Source of the DNA: Clostridia bacterium
Lineage (GTDB): Bacteria > Bacillota > Clostridia > Acetivibrionales > DSM-2933
Reading direction: 5' to 3'
Assembly (NCBI GenBank): GCA_026416815.1
Contig: JAOAEJ010000058.1
Span: 34,065-98,064, forward strand
Length of the DNA stretch: 64,000 nucleotides
In this document: piece by piece, positions 18,267 through 26,698 of the stretch
Numbering within the stretch: position 1 is the first letter of the stretch
Layout of the letters: every line of letters starts with the position of its first letter
Made by a program: the position numbers and the translations under genes
The notes under the pieces: generated by a model
Seen by the model: only the letters and a program-made list of their open reading frames with translations
Told to the model about the DNA's origin: nothing
Database searches by the model: none

Positions 18267-18401
18267 TTGACTGAGAACTTGAAGTATAAAGGGCATCCCT
18301 GGGATGATAACTTATCAAAAAATAAGCAATATATAAAGAAGTTCTATAAAAAATCAGAGAAAGAAATAAAAGAGCAAGAAGGCGAAGGGAAAATTAAATA
18401 A
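18267..18401 (+). CDS. small hydrophilic protein, 44 residues (TTG start)
   Basis: Not recognised. Reads MTENLKYKGHPWDDNLSKNK and continues with a Lys/Glu-rich helix to GEGKIK. The start is TTG, with AAAGGA about 11 bases upstream, which is rather far. A strong 15-bp hairpin follows (18416-18458), supporting a short transcription unit. It is divergent from the 52-residue peptide gene. Both are small, charged and contain aromatic/Pro-Asp motifs, but they are not clear homologues. Confidence 0.5.
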   Translation: MTENLKYKGHPWDDNLSKNKQYIKKFYKKSEKEIKEQEGEGKIK

Positions 18402-18415
18402 GTAAGGCAAGATAT

Positions 18416-18458
18416 AAATATAGATAGGAAGTAAAAACATCTTTTCCTATCTATATTT
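18416..18458 (+). terminator. hairpin after the 44-residue gene
   Basis: AAATATAGATAGGAA (18416) pairs perfectly with TTCCTATCTATATTT (18444), loop 13 bases. Confidence 0.75.
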
Positions 18459-18515
18459 ACATAAAAAGCATATATTTCTATATTAAATCTTTACATTCCC
18501 GTAAAAAATAAATAT

Positions 18516-18917
18516 ATGATAAAACGATTTATAATATATGGTTTAGTCGGTTGGAGCATGGAAGTTATATGGACAGGCCTTTATTCTCTGATAAATGGTG
18601 ACTTAAGGCTTGGAGCATTTACCAACCTATGGATGTTTTTTATATACGGTTCCGCTATATTTCTAGAACCCATACATGATATAATCTATGAATGGAGGTG
18701 GCCAGTAAGAGGATTAATCTGGGTAGTTATTATTTGGGGAATAGAATTCACAAGTGGACTGGTACTTAAAAGTGTTTTAGGGCTATCACCTTGGATTTAC
18801 ACCGGACCATTCGCTATTGACGGACTTATAAGACTTGACTTCGGACCAGCATGGTTTGTCGCAGGTATGGTATTTGAACGTATTCACCGTACGCTGGATG
18901 CTTATAGGGTTGCATGA
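18516..18917 (+). CDS. CmpB-family (PF06541-like) integral membrane protein
   Basis: This 133-residue protein has about four hydrophobic helices (near 4-24, 34-52, 64-88 and 106-124). It carries the motifs GWSMEVIWTG, LWMFFIYGSAIFLEP and RGLIWVVIIWGIEFTSG, typical of the family annotated as putative ABC transporter type IV/CmpB. Molecular function is not established for the family. No clear ribosome site precedes ATG 18516, and no alternative start exists in frame, so translation may be weak or leaderless. Confidence 0.75.
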   Translation: MIKRFIIYGLVGWSMEVIWTGLYSLINGDLRLGAFTNLWMFFIYGSAIFLEPIHDIIYEWRWPVRGLIWVVIIWGIEFTSGLVLKSVLGLSPWIYTGPFAIDGLIRLDFGPAWFVAGMVFERIHRTLDAYRVA

Positions 18918-19215
18918 AGTTGCAAGGCAGTATCTACCTTTAAAATCAAAATAATTTGTTATATATTGTTATATATAATTTTTAAAAGCTTAAAGGGTAT
19001 ATTGCCTTGCAATGGTATGAAAATCATTTACAAGACATTTGAAATATTATTATTAATTATGAGCAAAGTATACAGCAATATATATAAACTTATATCTTTA
19101 TATTTCAAATGTTTATAATGTTCTATTATTAAGGGTTTATTTGAATGCAAAAATATTTATTATAGATAAGTTTAAGCCCTTAAATAATTTTTATTACACG
19201 GGGGAAGTGTTTAAT

Positions 19216-20238
19216 TTGTCGAGGATCAAAAGAAGTAAAGGTAAAACAAAAGGTACCGGCATACCGGTATGGAAAAAGATTGCAGTATTTCTAGCCTTTG
19301 AATTTATTTTCTCTGCCATAACTATGCCTCTATTAGTTTTTTACGGGCCATTCGATAATGTCAAGAGGACAGTTGTAGGTTCATTCTGGAGTACTCTCAG
19401 CCACCAATATATTGCTAGATTTTTTCTTACTGATCAAGCTATATCCAGGATTTTGGGAAACAGCTATGCAGTTGACCCTAATGCACAGGGAGAGGAAGTG
19501 CAGGTACTGAACTTTGGTATTAACCATAATGACAAGATAGAAGTATATAAAATTGAAGGCGGAAACTTTAACGGAAAGATGATGATAATATATGATCCTA
19601 CAAGGATTGCTGTAGGATATTCCAGTCAAATGCCCAGATCTGGGGAACCAACCAGTGTAATAGCGAAAAAAAATGGGGCTATTGCTGCTATAAATGCTGG
19701 GGGATTTATGGATAGGAAGTGGGCGGGTACAGGTGGTGCACCTCTAGGATATCTAATCCACGATGGCAAGAGTGTATATGGTCAACAAATGAATGAAAAT
19801 ATCAAGCAAGAAACAGCTGCTTTTACCGACAAAGGTATGCTTATTGTAGGCAGACATTCACTTAAACAGCTTAAGAAATATGGAGTTAAAGAGGCTGTAA
19901 GCTTTGGACCACCCCTGATTGTAAACGGCAAACCAACTATAAGCAACGGTGACGGTGGGTGGGGAATAGCTCCAAGAACAGCACTAGGGCAGAGAGCAGA
20001 TGGTGCGGTACTCTTCCTTGTAGTTGACGGCAGAAGTCTGGATTCTCTAGGTGCTACTCTAAGGGAGGTTCAGGACACTATGCTCAAATTCAAGGCAGTA
20101 AATGCAGTTAATCTTGATGGAGGATCGTCTACTACCATGTACTTTAACGGCAAAGTAATAAACACACCTTCGGATGCTCTTGGGGAAAGAGCAGTACCTT
20201 CGGTATTTATGGTACTGCCGGAGAAGGAGGTTAACTAA
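19216..20238 (+). CDS. membrane-anchored phosphodiester glycosidase (NAGPA/DUF2233) domain protein
   Basis: The TTG at 19216 lies ten bases after GGGGGA and is preferred over an ATG at 19141 that lacks a site; this gives 340 residues. A basic N-terminus is followed by one hydrophobic anchor (KIAVFLAFEFIFSAITMPLLVFY). An outside domain follows with AAINAGGF, GGAPLGYLIHDG, SFGPPLIVNGK, APRTALGQ and NLDGGSSTTMYFNG. These are the conserved blocks of NAGPA-type phosphodiester glycosidases, which hydrolyse sugar-phosphate diesters in exopolysaccharide or wall polymers. Substrate unknown. The stop overlaps the ATG of the next gene (TAATG), implying coupled translation. Confidence 0.88.
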   Translation: MSRIKRSKGKTKGTGIPVWKKIAVFLAFEFIFSAITMPLLVFYGPFDNVKRTVVGSFWSTLSHQYIARFFLTDQAISRILGNSYAVDPNAQGEEVQVLNFGINHNDKIEVYKIEGGNFNGKMMIIYDPTRIAVGYSSQMPRSGEPTSVIAKKNGAIAAINAGGFMDRKWAGTGGAPLGYLIHDGKSVYGQQMNENIKQETAAFTDKGMLIVGRHSLKQLKKYGVKEAVSFGPPLIVNGKPTISNGDGGWGIAPRTALGQRADGAVLFLVVDGRSLDSLGATLREVQDTMLKFKAVNAVNLDGGSSTTMYFNGKVINTPSDALGERAVPSVFMVLPEKEVN

Positions 20239-21287
20239 TGAAGCGGCTTTTAAGAATATACAAATGGATAGTTATATCGGTATTACTTCAGTGTATGATA
20301 CTGGTGTATGTAAACTATTTTTATCTGGAAAGAAGAAATGAAGTAGTAGCTACTAGCTTTGAAATAGAAGAAAAGCCCGATACAGATGCTAAGGTAAAAA
20401 TTAAACAGGGGGCACAGGGTATTAAGGTTTCTTTTGATGGAGCCCATATTTTATACTTATTGGAGGGAAACTTAGAGATTGTTAAAACACAAGATGATAA
20501 GCATTTAAAAACAATAAGCGGGCGTAACGGGGAGATTTCCTATTATAGATGGCTGCCTGACAGGAATATGATAATTTACTCCGTGAAATTAAAACAAGCT
20601 TCATCAGGAGGTGTGCAAATTTACACCTATGATGTTGACTCCGGGGTGGAGCGCAGCTACCCCGAAATGAAAGGTCTCCCCACACAAAGCAGTGTTGTGG
20701 ATATAGAACTTTCGCCTTTGACAAATATTGTATATGCCAAGGTCAAGGTGAGTGAAGAGCAGGCCAGGGTTTATAAATTTAATATAATGAATAACCTTAG
20801 CTATGTGATGAATGTAGATATAAATACCGTAATAAAGGAAACAAGCTATTCCGACAACTTGATTTATCAGAATACAAAGAACAAAGCATTTATAAGGGAT
20901 GGAAACAAAAGCTCCTCGAAGAGTATACCTTTCAAAAACAGGGTTGCACTGCTTGATGTAGATTCAGAAGATAGAGTATATATTGGAGAGTTAAATAGTG
21001 ATAAAAAAGTGTATTGTATTTACTATTCAAAGATTGACGATAAGATAGGTGAAAACCCTGAAAATACTTGGGATAAGATTAAGCTGGACAATGCTGTATC
21101 CCCGGAAAGCATAGCTATCACCCGCCGTGGGGATGTATACACTTATTCGGAGGATGGTAATACTATCTATAATGTGCGTACAGGCTTGGAAAGTACTTAT
21201 GAAGGAAGGCTCATACAAATATTAGACGGCTATTTGGTTGTACTTGATGGAGAGCGACTAAAGTTTAGAGCTATAAAAGGGTATTGA
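20238..21287 (+). CDS. membrane-anchored protein with beta-propeller-like outside domain
   Basis: No firm family. The 349-residue protein has a short basic N-terminus, one membrane segment (WIVISVLLQCMILVYVNYFYL, residues 10-30) and a long outside part. Repeating strands such as VSFDGAHILYLLEGNLEIVK, YRWLPDRNMIIYSVK and DIELSPLTNIVYAKV resemble WD40/TolB-like or DPP-IV propeller blades. It overlaps the phosphodiester glycosidase gene by one base, so the two probably work together at the cell envelope (inference). No catalytic motif was seen. Confidence 0.7.
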   Translation: MKRLLRIYKWIVISVLLQCMILVYVNYFYLERRNEVVATSFEIEEKPDTDAKVKIKQGAQGIKVSFDGAHILYLLEGNLEIVKTQDDKHLKTISGRNGEISYYRWLPDRNMIIYSVKLKQASSGGVQIYTYDVDSGVERSYPEMKGLPTQSSVVDIELSPLTNIVYAKVKVSEEQARVYKFNIMNNLSYVMNVDINTVIKETSYSDNLIYQNTKNKAFIRDGNKSSSKSIPFKNRVALLDVDSEDRVYIGELNSDKKVYCIYYSKIDDKIGENPENTWDKIKLDNAVSPESIAITRRGDVYTYSEDGNTIYNVRTGLESTYEGRLIQILDGYLVVLDGERLKFRAIKGY

Positions 21288-21344
21288 TAATTATTGTACC
21301 ATGAGACAAAATAGGATCAATAGTTTAGGAATTTAAGGGGTATA

Positions 21345-21372
21345 TTGACATTTTTGCAAATTGGTCTATAAT
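21345..21372 (+). promoter_or_regulatory. sigma-A promoter of csoR
   Basis: Perfect TTGACA (21345) and TATAAT (21367) with a 16-base spacer. GGGGTATA just upstream and TATACCC just downstream flank the promoter. Confidence 0.8.
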
Positions 21373-21377
21373 TTTGA

Positions 21378-21396
21378 TATACCCATACGGAGTATA
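21378..21396 (+). promoter_or_regulatory. candidate CsoR operator
   Basis: TATACCCATACGGAGTATA is an imperfect inverted repeat of the kind bound by CsoR proteins (TACCC...GGGTA cores). It lies at the expected transcription start of csoR, so it would give autorepression. Inference from position and symmetry. Confidence 0.5.
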
Positions 21397-21433
21397 TAGA
21401 GGCTGCTCAATATTTTATGCAGGAGGTGTGTAC

Positions 21434-21730
21434 ATGCAGGAGGATGCTGTTAAAGAGTGCAGTGAATACAAGCAAGACATAATAAAAAGGCTGAAAAGAA
21501 TTGAGGGACAGGTAAAGGGAATACAGAGAATGATAGAAGAGGATAAGTATTGTGTAGATGTCCTTACTCAAATTGCTGCGATACGGGCAGCTATAAATAA
21601 AGTAGGAGGTATAATCCTTGAAAAGCATTCGAAAAAGTGCATGCAAACCGCGGTTTCTGCCCAAGATAAAGAGCAAATAGTAGAGGAGCTCATTAGTACT
21701 GTACAGAAGTTTTTAAAATTTGTTGACTAA
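21434..21730 (+). CDS. csoR: CsoR-type copper-sensing repressor
   Basis: A DUF156 protein of 98 residues, starting at ATG 21434 six bases after AGGAGGT. The three Cu(I) ligands Cys40, His65 and Cys69 have exactly the spacing of CsoR (25 and 4 residues); the His argues against the persulfide sensor CstR. RRIEGQVKG-like sequence (KRIEGQVKGIQRMI) is the basic helix that contacts DNA. Usually a copper exporter or chaperone gene follows. Here thioredoxin follows instead, 176 bases away, so the regulon target is unclear. A symmetric operator-like site overlaps its promoter. Confidence 0.88.
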   Translation: MQEDAVKECSEYKQDIIKRLKRIEGQVKGIQRMIEEDKYCVDVLTQIAAIRAAINKVGGIILEKHSKKCMQTAVSAQDKEQIVEELISTVQKFLKFVD

Positions 21731-21906
21731 TACACTAAAATAGACAGAGGTTTATGTTTTTTAGTCTATATCTCAGGGTAATAATATTGCAATGCAAGAA
21801 TTTTATCTTATAGACGTATACTAATTAGTGAAATTGAGCGAGAGTTATCAGGGTATATATATGCCAAAGGTCAAAACTTATTTCAGAAGTTATGGGAGGA
21901 AAAAAT

Positions 21907-22236
21907 ATGGCAAGTGAAAAATTAGTAGTATTAACAAAAGACAACTTTGAAGAGGAGGTACTCAAATCCGACAAGCCAATAATAGTGGATTTTTGGGCAC
22001 CTTGGTGCGGACCATGTAGAGCAGTAGGACCTATAATGGATGAACTTGCAAATGAATTTGAGGGCAAGGCCAAAGTCGGTAAGATAAATGTTGACGATCA
22101 GGGGGAGCTTGCTGCAAAATATAGAGTAATGAGTATACCTACAATAATGTTGTTTAAGGATGGACAAATGGTGGATAAAGTTATTGGAGCCAGGTCCAAG
22201 GAAGAGTTTGCAAATCTCATATCCAAAAATCTTTAA
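21907..22236 (+). CDS. trxA: thioredoxin
   Basis: A 109-residue cytoplasmic disulfide reductase with the active site W33-C-G-P-C37 (FWAPWCGPCRAVGPIMDEL). It has the cis-proline turn MSIPTIMLFKDG, complete for the family. GGGAGGA upstream selects the ATG at 21907 rather than the ATG at 21892, which overlaps the site. A terminator follows at 22250. No thioredoxin reductase gene is nearby. Confidence 0.95.
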   Translation: MASEKLVVLTKDNFEEEVLKSDKPIIVDFWAPWCGPCRAVGPIMDELANEFEGKAKVGKINVDDQGELAAKYRVMSIPTIMLFKDGQMVDKVIGARSKEEFANLISKNL

Positions 22237-22249
22237 AAATAAGTTATTT

Positions 22250-22280
22250 AAAAGCCATGTTTTGATAATATGGCTTTTTT
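22250..22280 (+). terminator. terminator of trxA
   Basis: AAAAGCCAT (22250) pairs with ATGGCTTTT (22270), ending in a six-T run. Confidence 0.88.
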
Positions 22281-22631
22281 GCATCCTAATTATAAATTTA
22301 TTATAAATTTGCCTGTGAAGGAAAGTTTTATCTCCCTTTACTACAAGCTTACTAGGACTTCTTACCCAAAAGAAGGGGCAAAAGATTCAATTTTACAATT
22401 TTATGTTGTAAAAAGAGGATTTTTGAAACGCATATTGAATATATAACTATAATCAAAACCAGATAGTTATGTATGAGGTTATACATATTAAATATGTTTT
22501 TAAGGTCAGACAGAGCTGCTGTTACGTTGGAGTTTATATATTTCTAAGTTCAGCTTTCTCAAAAAAGAACAGCAGCGCAAATACTATACGTAGCAAAAAT
22601 ACTATTCAGATAAGGGCAGAGGGGGATAACA
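22281..22631 (+). other. 351-bp spacer upstream of the DivIVA-like gene
   Basis: AT-rich, with no convincing gene. A small inverted repeat lies at 22443-22468 (ATAACTA ... TAGTTAT). Nothing else recognised. Confidence 0.4.
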
Positions 22632-23063
22632 ATGGCTGGAGAAAAGCGCTTCGGTACATCATTCTTCGGGTTTAAAAAATCCGATGTAAACTCATATATT
22701 GAAAAAATGCTCAAGGAATTTGATGATAAATTAAAGGATAAGGATGATGAAATCGCCGCATTAAAAAACCAGGTGAGAGAGCTAAGGGTTAAATATGACG
22801 AGCTGGCGAAAAAGTCGGAGCAAATCAGCGAAGATAGGGCCAAAATCGCAGATGTACTCATAAAAGCCCAGGAAAAAGCAGAATTAATACTGGAAGATGC
22901 AAAGACTCAAGCACTTGAAGAAAAGAAAAAGCTTGAACAACTAATCGAACAGGAAAAGGAAAAACTTGTCGATATCAAAGAGGAATTAAAGGTACTTAAA
23001 TCAGGGGTAGTGGACACCCTTAAAAAGTATGAGGACCAGCTTAACGACATAATTGATGAGTAG
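22632..23063 (+). CDS. DivIVA/GpsB-like coiled-coil protein
   Basis: A 143-residue protein opening with RFGTSFFGFKKSDVNSYIEKM, the N-terminal lipid-binding crossed-loop motif of DivIVA-domain proteins (F/Y-G-[F/Y]-x2-x-D-V-x2-[F/Y]). From residue 30 to the end it is a continuous charged heptad coiled coil (KDDEIAALKNQVRELRVKYDEL...). DivIVA-type proteins bind curved membrane at poles or septa and recruit partners. This one is shorter than true DivIVA and may be a divergent scaffold. The ribosome site is GGGGGATAAC before ATG. Confidence 0.75.
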   Translation: MAGEKRFGTSFFGFKKSDVNSYIEKMLKEFDDKLKDKDDEIAALKNQVRELRVKYDELAKKSEQISEDRAKIADVLIKAQEKAELILEDAKTQALEEKKKLEQLIEQEKEKLVDIKEELKVLKSGVVDTLKKYEDQLNDIIDE

Positions 23064-23124
23064 TATGCACGGTGCAAGTTAATTATCTTTAATGTTATTG
23101 TAATACAAAAGTTAAATAAAACTA

Positions 23125-23153
23125 TTGTTAACCATATGTTTTTTTAGTATAAT
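23125..23153 (+). promoter_or_regulatory. promoter of the T-box/Lrp/aminotransferase operon
   Basis: TTGTTA (23125) and TATAAT (23148) with a 17-base spacer, upstream of the T-box leader. Confidence 0.7.
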
Positions 23154-23231
23154 TTCTATAACAATTGCGTATCTATAAGTTAAAGATTAGTATAAAAGCA
23201 AGTTTAAACATAGCCAACAACAATATATTCA

Positions 23232-23560
23232 AAAGACGATGATGGGGAAGAGTATATATAGGAGTTTTACAGCGAGTTAGAGTTTGGTGTAAGTCTAACA
23301 AATAACTATATAGAAGGCAGCCCTTGAGTTTCTCCTTGAGAAATGAAGGTGTATATACACCTGAAAACCGTTTGCAAATATAGTTTAGTAACTTGGATTA
23401 ATAATGCAAAGGTTTTATAATAGAGGATGACGTGACCTCACGTTACAGAGGCACAATGTGTTTTGCATTGATGGAGAGGGCGCCAAACGGCGCTAACTAG
23501 GGTGGTACCGCGGATTAACTCTTTCGTCCCTTTTTTTAGGATGAGAGAGTTTTTTATTTT
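23232..23560 (+). ncRNA. T-box riboswitch leader
   Basis: The invariant T-box GGGTGGTACCGCGG lies at 23500-23513. Stem I shows the AGTA of the specifier loop (near 23251) and the distal-loop elements. TTCGTCCC-type pairing forms the terminator (AACTCTTTCGTCC with GGATGAGAGAGTT, then TTTTT). The specifier region is GAAGGCAGCC near 23317: GGC (glycine) fits the common NNN-A pattern, but GCA or GCC (alanine) is possible with a one- or three-base shift. The downstream Lrp plus aminotransferase pair resembles alanine synthesis genes alaR-alaT, which favours alanine. An uncharged tRNA would prevent termination. Confidence 0.93.
23517..23556 (+). terminator. T-box-controlled terminator
   Basis: AACTCTTTCGTCC (23517) pairs with GGATGAGAGAGTT (23539), followed by TTTTT. 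The 5' arm overlaps the region that pairs in the antiterminator. Confidence 0.9.
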
Positions 23561-23631
23561 ATGCAAAAATACAAAATTATAAACAATGAATTAATGTATT
23601 GAATATTATTATCTTAAAGGAGCTGATTTTG

Positions 23632-24111
23632 ATGGAGGAAATTCTTGAAATCCTAGAGAAGGATAGTAAACTTACTGTAGAGCAAATAGCGACAATGTTA
23701 GGTAAAAGTGTAGATGAAGTCAGAGATGCTATAAAAAAGTATGAAGATGAAAATGTTATCGTAGGATATACAACACTGGTTAACTGGGAGAATACCAGCA
23801 AGGAGACAGTTACGGCTTTAATTGAAGTTAAGGTAACTCCACAGAGGGGTGAGGGTTTTGATAAGGTGGCCGAGAGAATATACAGATACCCGGAGGTAAA
23901 AGCCTGCTACCTGATGTCCGGTGGATTTGACTTGACAGTCATTGTTGAAGGGAAAACAATGAAAGAGGTTGCGTTGTTTGTAGCAGAAAAACTTGCACCC
24001 CTTGAATCGGTTTTAAGTACTGGAACTCACTTTGTATTGAAAAAATATAAAGATAAAGGCACAATATTTGAGGAGAAAACTAAGGACGACAGGGAGGCTA
24101 TAATTCTATGA
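23632..24111 (+). CDS. Lrp/AsnC-family transcriptional regulator
   Basis: A 159-residue regulator with an N-terminal winged helix (LTVEQIATMLGKSVDEVRDAIKKYEDENVIVGY, residues 14-46) and a C-terminal RAM/Lrp amino-acid-sensing domain. The latter has TALIEVKVTP and the sensing loop YLMSGGFDLTVIVEG near 95-110. AAAGGAG upstream marks ATG 23632. Its stop overlaps the start of the aminotransferase gene (ATGA). The pair resembles Bacillus alaR-alaT, in which the regulator controls the alanine transaminase; that transfer of function is inference. Expression is gated by the T-box leader. Confidence 0.87.
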   Translation: MEEILEILEKDSKLTVEQIATMLGKSVDEVRDAIKKYEDENVIVGYTTLVNWENTSKETVTALIEVKVTPQRGEGFDKVAERIYRYPEVKACYLMSGGFDLTVIVEGKTMKEVALFVAEKLAPLESVLSTGTHFVLKKYKDKGTIFEEKTKDDREAIIL

Positions 24112-25277
24112 AAATAGAAGAAATGATTTTACCAACTATAAAGAACATGCCTCCGTCAGGTATAAGAAAGTTCTTTGATTTGGTTAATGAGATGAAGGAT
24201 GCTATTTCTCTAAGTATAGGGGAGCCTGACTTTCCAACGCCATGGAATGTTAGAGAGGCTGCTATATATTCCCTTGAGAAGGGACGTACGCGTTACTCAC
24301 CCAATGCTGGCTTTATGGAGCTCCGTGAGGAGATATGCAGCTATGTGAAGCGGAAATACGGTGTAGCATACAGTCCTAAGGATGAGGTGATAGTAACTGT
24401 AGGGGGCAGTGAGGCTATCGATTTTGCTCTAAGAGCATTGGTGGGGCCTGGTGACGAGGTGATAATTCCTGAGCCCAGTTTTGTAGCCTATAAGCCCTGT
24501 GCTATGTTTGCAGGTGCAACTCCGGTAATAATAGAGCTCAAAGACGAAGACCAGTTTAGATTAAAACCGGAACAATTGGAGAAGGCAATTACCGAAAAGA
24601 CAAAGGTATTGATTTTACCTTTCCCTAATAACCCGACTGGGGCCATAATGACACAAGAAGACCTTAGTAAGATTGTTGAAGTAATAAAGGATAAAAATAT
24701 AATAGTTATTTCCGATGAAATATACGCCGAACTAACCTATGAAGGCAGACACGTATCCATAGCAAGCTTTCCTGAAATGAAGGATAGAACGCTGTTAATA
24801 AACGGCTTCTCAAAAACCTTTTCCATGACGGGTTGGAGGCTAGGGTATGCCTGTGGCCATCCTGCGCTAATTGCTGCTATGTATAAGTTGCATCAGTATG
24901 CATTAATGTGTTCGCCTACCCCATCCCAGTATGCTGCAATAGAGGCGCTGCGCAACAGTAATGAAGATGTTGAAATGATGGCGAGGGAATACAACAGACG
25001 TAGAAGGGTGATGGTTGACGGTTTTAGAAAAGCTGGTCTTGACTGCTTTGAGCCGTTGGGAGCTTTTTATGTTTTCCCATGCATCAAATCTACGGGAATG
25101 ACTTCCAATGAATTCTGTGAAAAGCTTCTCATGGAAGAGAAGGTAGCGGTAGTGCCGGGTACGGCATTCGGAGAGTGTGGGGAAGGTTTTGTGAGAGCTT
25201 GCTATGCATCCTCAATAGAGAATATATTTGAGGCAATGAAGAGGATACAACGATTTGTGGATAGTAATAGGAAGTAA
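24108..25277 (+). CDS. PLP-dependent class I/II aminotransferase, alanine transaminase-like
   Basis: A 389-residue fold-type I aminotransferase. SIGEPDFPTP is the N-terminal substrate arm, TVGGSEAIDFALRALVGPGDEVI the PLP-phosphate region and PNNPTGA a conserved ligand loop. SDEIYAEL carries the PLP-contact Asp/Tyr, and INGFSKTFSMTGWRLGY (near 237-253) contains the Schiff-base lysine; the C-terminal Arg is in GFVRACYA. It starts within the Lrp stop (ATGA overlap). By analogy with Bacillus AlaT it may make alanine from pyruvate and glutamate, but aspartate or aromatic substrates cannot be excluded. Confidence 0.88.
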   Translation: MKIEEMILPTIKNMPPSGIRKFFDLVNEMKDAISLSIGEPDFPTPWNVREAAIYSLEKGRTRYSPNAGFMELREEICSYVKRKYGVAYSPKDEVIVTVGGSEAIDFALRALVGPGDEVIIPEPSFVAYKPCAMFAGATPVIIELKDEDQFRLKPEQLEKAITEKTKVLILPFPNNPTGAIMTQEDLSKIVEVIKDKNIIVISDEIYAELTYEGRHVSIASFPEMKDRTLLINGFSKTFSMTGWRLGYACGHPALIAAMYKLHQYALMCSPTPSQYAAIEALRNSNEDVEMMAREYNRRRRVMVDGFRKAGLDCFEPLGAFYVFPCIKSTGMTSNEFCEKLLMEEKVAVVPGTAFGECGEGFVRACYASSIENIFEAMKRIQRFVDSNRK

Positions 25278-25287
25278 GGAGCAAAAG

Positions 25288-26106
25288 ATGTACAAGTTAG
25301 TTGCAATTGACCTGGACGGGACTCTGCTGAATTCCGGTAAGATTGTCTCTGAAAGAAATAAGGAAGCTATAAAAAGAGCTATTGAAAAGGGAATTAAAAT
25401 TATTGTTTGTTCCGGAAGGATATATGCAGGTGCAAAGGGATTTGCCAGGCAGATATATACAAACGAACCTTTAGTAGCTTGTAATGGGGCTGTTATAAAG
25501 GACATAGATACAGGAGAGATATTATACTCCAATTCTTTAAGACATGATGACTGTCTTGAGGTTATAGAAATCTGTCGTGCGAAAGGTATATATTTTCATG
25601 TCTATATAGATGATACAATGTATACTGAAAAGTTAGGCTTTTCGTCTTTATATTATTGGAAAAGGAATCAAGAGCTTCCTGAGAAAGACAGAGTAGATAT
25701 AAGAGTAGTTGAAAGCTTGAGGCAGGTGGTGAAGAGCAGCTCTACGCCACCTTCTAAAGTCGTAGCAATATCAGAAGACCCTATAATGCTTTCGTGTACG
25801 AGAAAGCATATAGAAGAAATTAGTACAATTTCAGTCATGAGTTCAAATTATGATAATTTTGAAGTTGTTAATCATGGAGTAAGCAAAGCAAAGGCTCTAA
25901 GCTTTATTTCAGAAAAGTTTGGAATAAAGAGAGAAGAGATAATTGCTATAGGTGATAATGAAAACGATTATTCCATGATACAATTCGCTGGTATCGGTAT
26001 AGCAATGGGTAATGCGGAAGAAATTATCAAGAATGCTGCAGATTATATTACATTGACCAATAATGAAGATGGAGTAGCGCATGCCCTAAATAAATTTGTA
26101 CTGTGA
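25288..26106 (+). CDS. HAD-superfamily Cof-type sugar phosphatase
   Basis: A 272-residue protein with the HAD nucleophile motif LVAIDLDGTLLNS (residues 4-16), a C2 cap domain inserted after motif II (IVCSGRIYAGAKGF) and motif IV GDNENDYSMIQFAGIGIAMGNA (near 220-241). This is the Cof/YidA type, usually a dephosphorylase of sugar phosphates or FMN-like molecules. AAGGAG at 25276 selects ATG 25288. It follows the aminotransferase by ten bases and is probably in the same transcript, though a metabolic link is not obvious. Confidence 0.87.
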   Translation: MYKLVAIDLDGTLLNSGKIVSERNKEAIKRAIEKGIKIIVCSGRIYAGAKGFARQIYTNEPLVACNGAVIKDIDTGEILYSNSLRHDDCLEVIEICRAKGIYFHVYIDDTMYTEKLGFSSLYYWKRNQELPEKDRVDIRVVESLRQVVKSSSTPPSKVVAISEDPIMLSCTRKHIEEISTISVMSSNYDNFEVVNHGVSKAKALSFISEKFGIKREEIIAIGDNENDYSMIQFAGIGIAMGNAEEIIKNAADYITLTNNEDGVAHALNKFVL

Positions 26107-26187
26107 ATTGAGTAAATAAACGAAATGCAACATCTAATAATGTATATTCTGTAAAATTAGTAGAGTAGCTACAATCTGAATAATGAT

Positions 26188-26258
26188 TACATTGTTTGTT
26201 TATGTCCGTGAAAAGTACTAAAGTTTGGAGTGCCCAGTGGGTGTAAACAAATAATGTA
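26188..26258. other. long stem-loop between HAD gene and spo0E-like gene
   Basis: TACATTGTTTGTTTA (26188) pairs with TAAACAAATAATGTA (26244) over 15 bp with one G-T, enclosing a 41-base loop that holds CCCAGTGGG. No U-tract follows. It lies between convergent genes. It does not fit a known riboswitch consensus I can recall. Confidence 0.5.
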
Positions 26259-26278
26259 GTAGATGAAAGTTTTTAAAA

Positions 26279-26428
26279 TTAGGCTGATTTTCTAGATGTA
26301 TTCACTTGGGTTTCCATATAATTAAGGATTAATTCATCAAGTTCCTGGCTGATTTTTAATATGTATTCGGTATCTCCCGTCTCAATTACTTTATAGAGTT
26401 TTTCCCTTAAACATTCTAATTGGCTCAT
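26279..26428 (-). CDS. Spo0E-like sporulation regulatory peptide (aspartyl phosphatase family)
   Basis: A 49-residue protein, MSQLECLREKLYKVIETGDT and onward. It has the family signature S-Q-E-L-D-E-L-I at residues 27-34; the S-x3-D element is the one that inserts into the active site of phosphorylated Spo0A. The ATG at 26428 is six bases after GGAGGG, a strong ribosome site. Length and charge pattern are typical. It would lower Spo0A~P and delay sporulation (family knowledge). It faces the HAD gene and is divergent from an XRE regulator, which may control it. Confidence 0.85.
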   Translation of the reverse strand: MSQLECLREKLYKVIETGDTEYILKISQELDELILNYMETQVNTSRKSA

Positions 26429-26698
26429 TGCCAACCCTCCCCTACGTATCTCACATGAAAATTTATATACACGATTTCCTAAATATGACTATAATGTGCC
26501 AATTTTAAAATAATATTACCAGAAAGCAAAGTTAATGTTTCTATAATTATTTTATAGCAACACTGTGTTGCTGTCAATATTAAACAGTAAAAAAAGTAAT
26601 CACTTTGTTGCACATTATACTTTAAAAATCTCTGAAACAAGTGTAAAATATACTTTAGATAGAAAAATAATCTTGGTAGTCTTGGGGTGAGTAGTAAA

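Noticed and set aside
26188..26258. Cyclic di-GMP riboswitch
   Set aside because: No GEMM-type core or tetraloop receptor is present.
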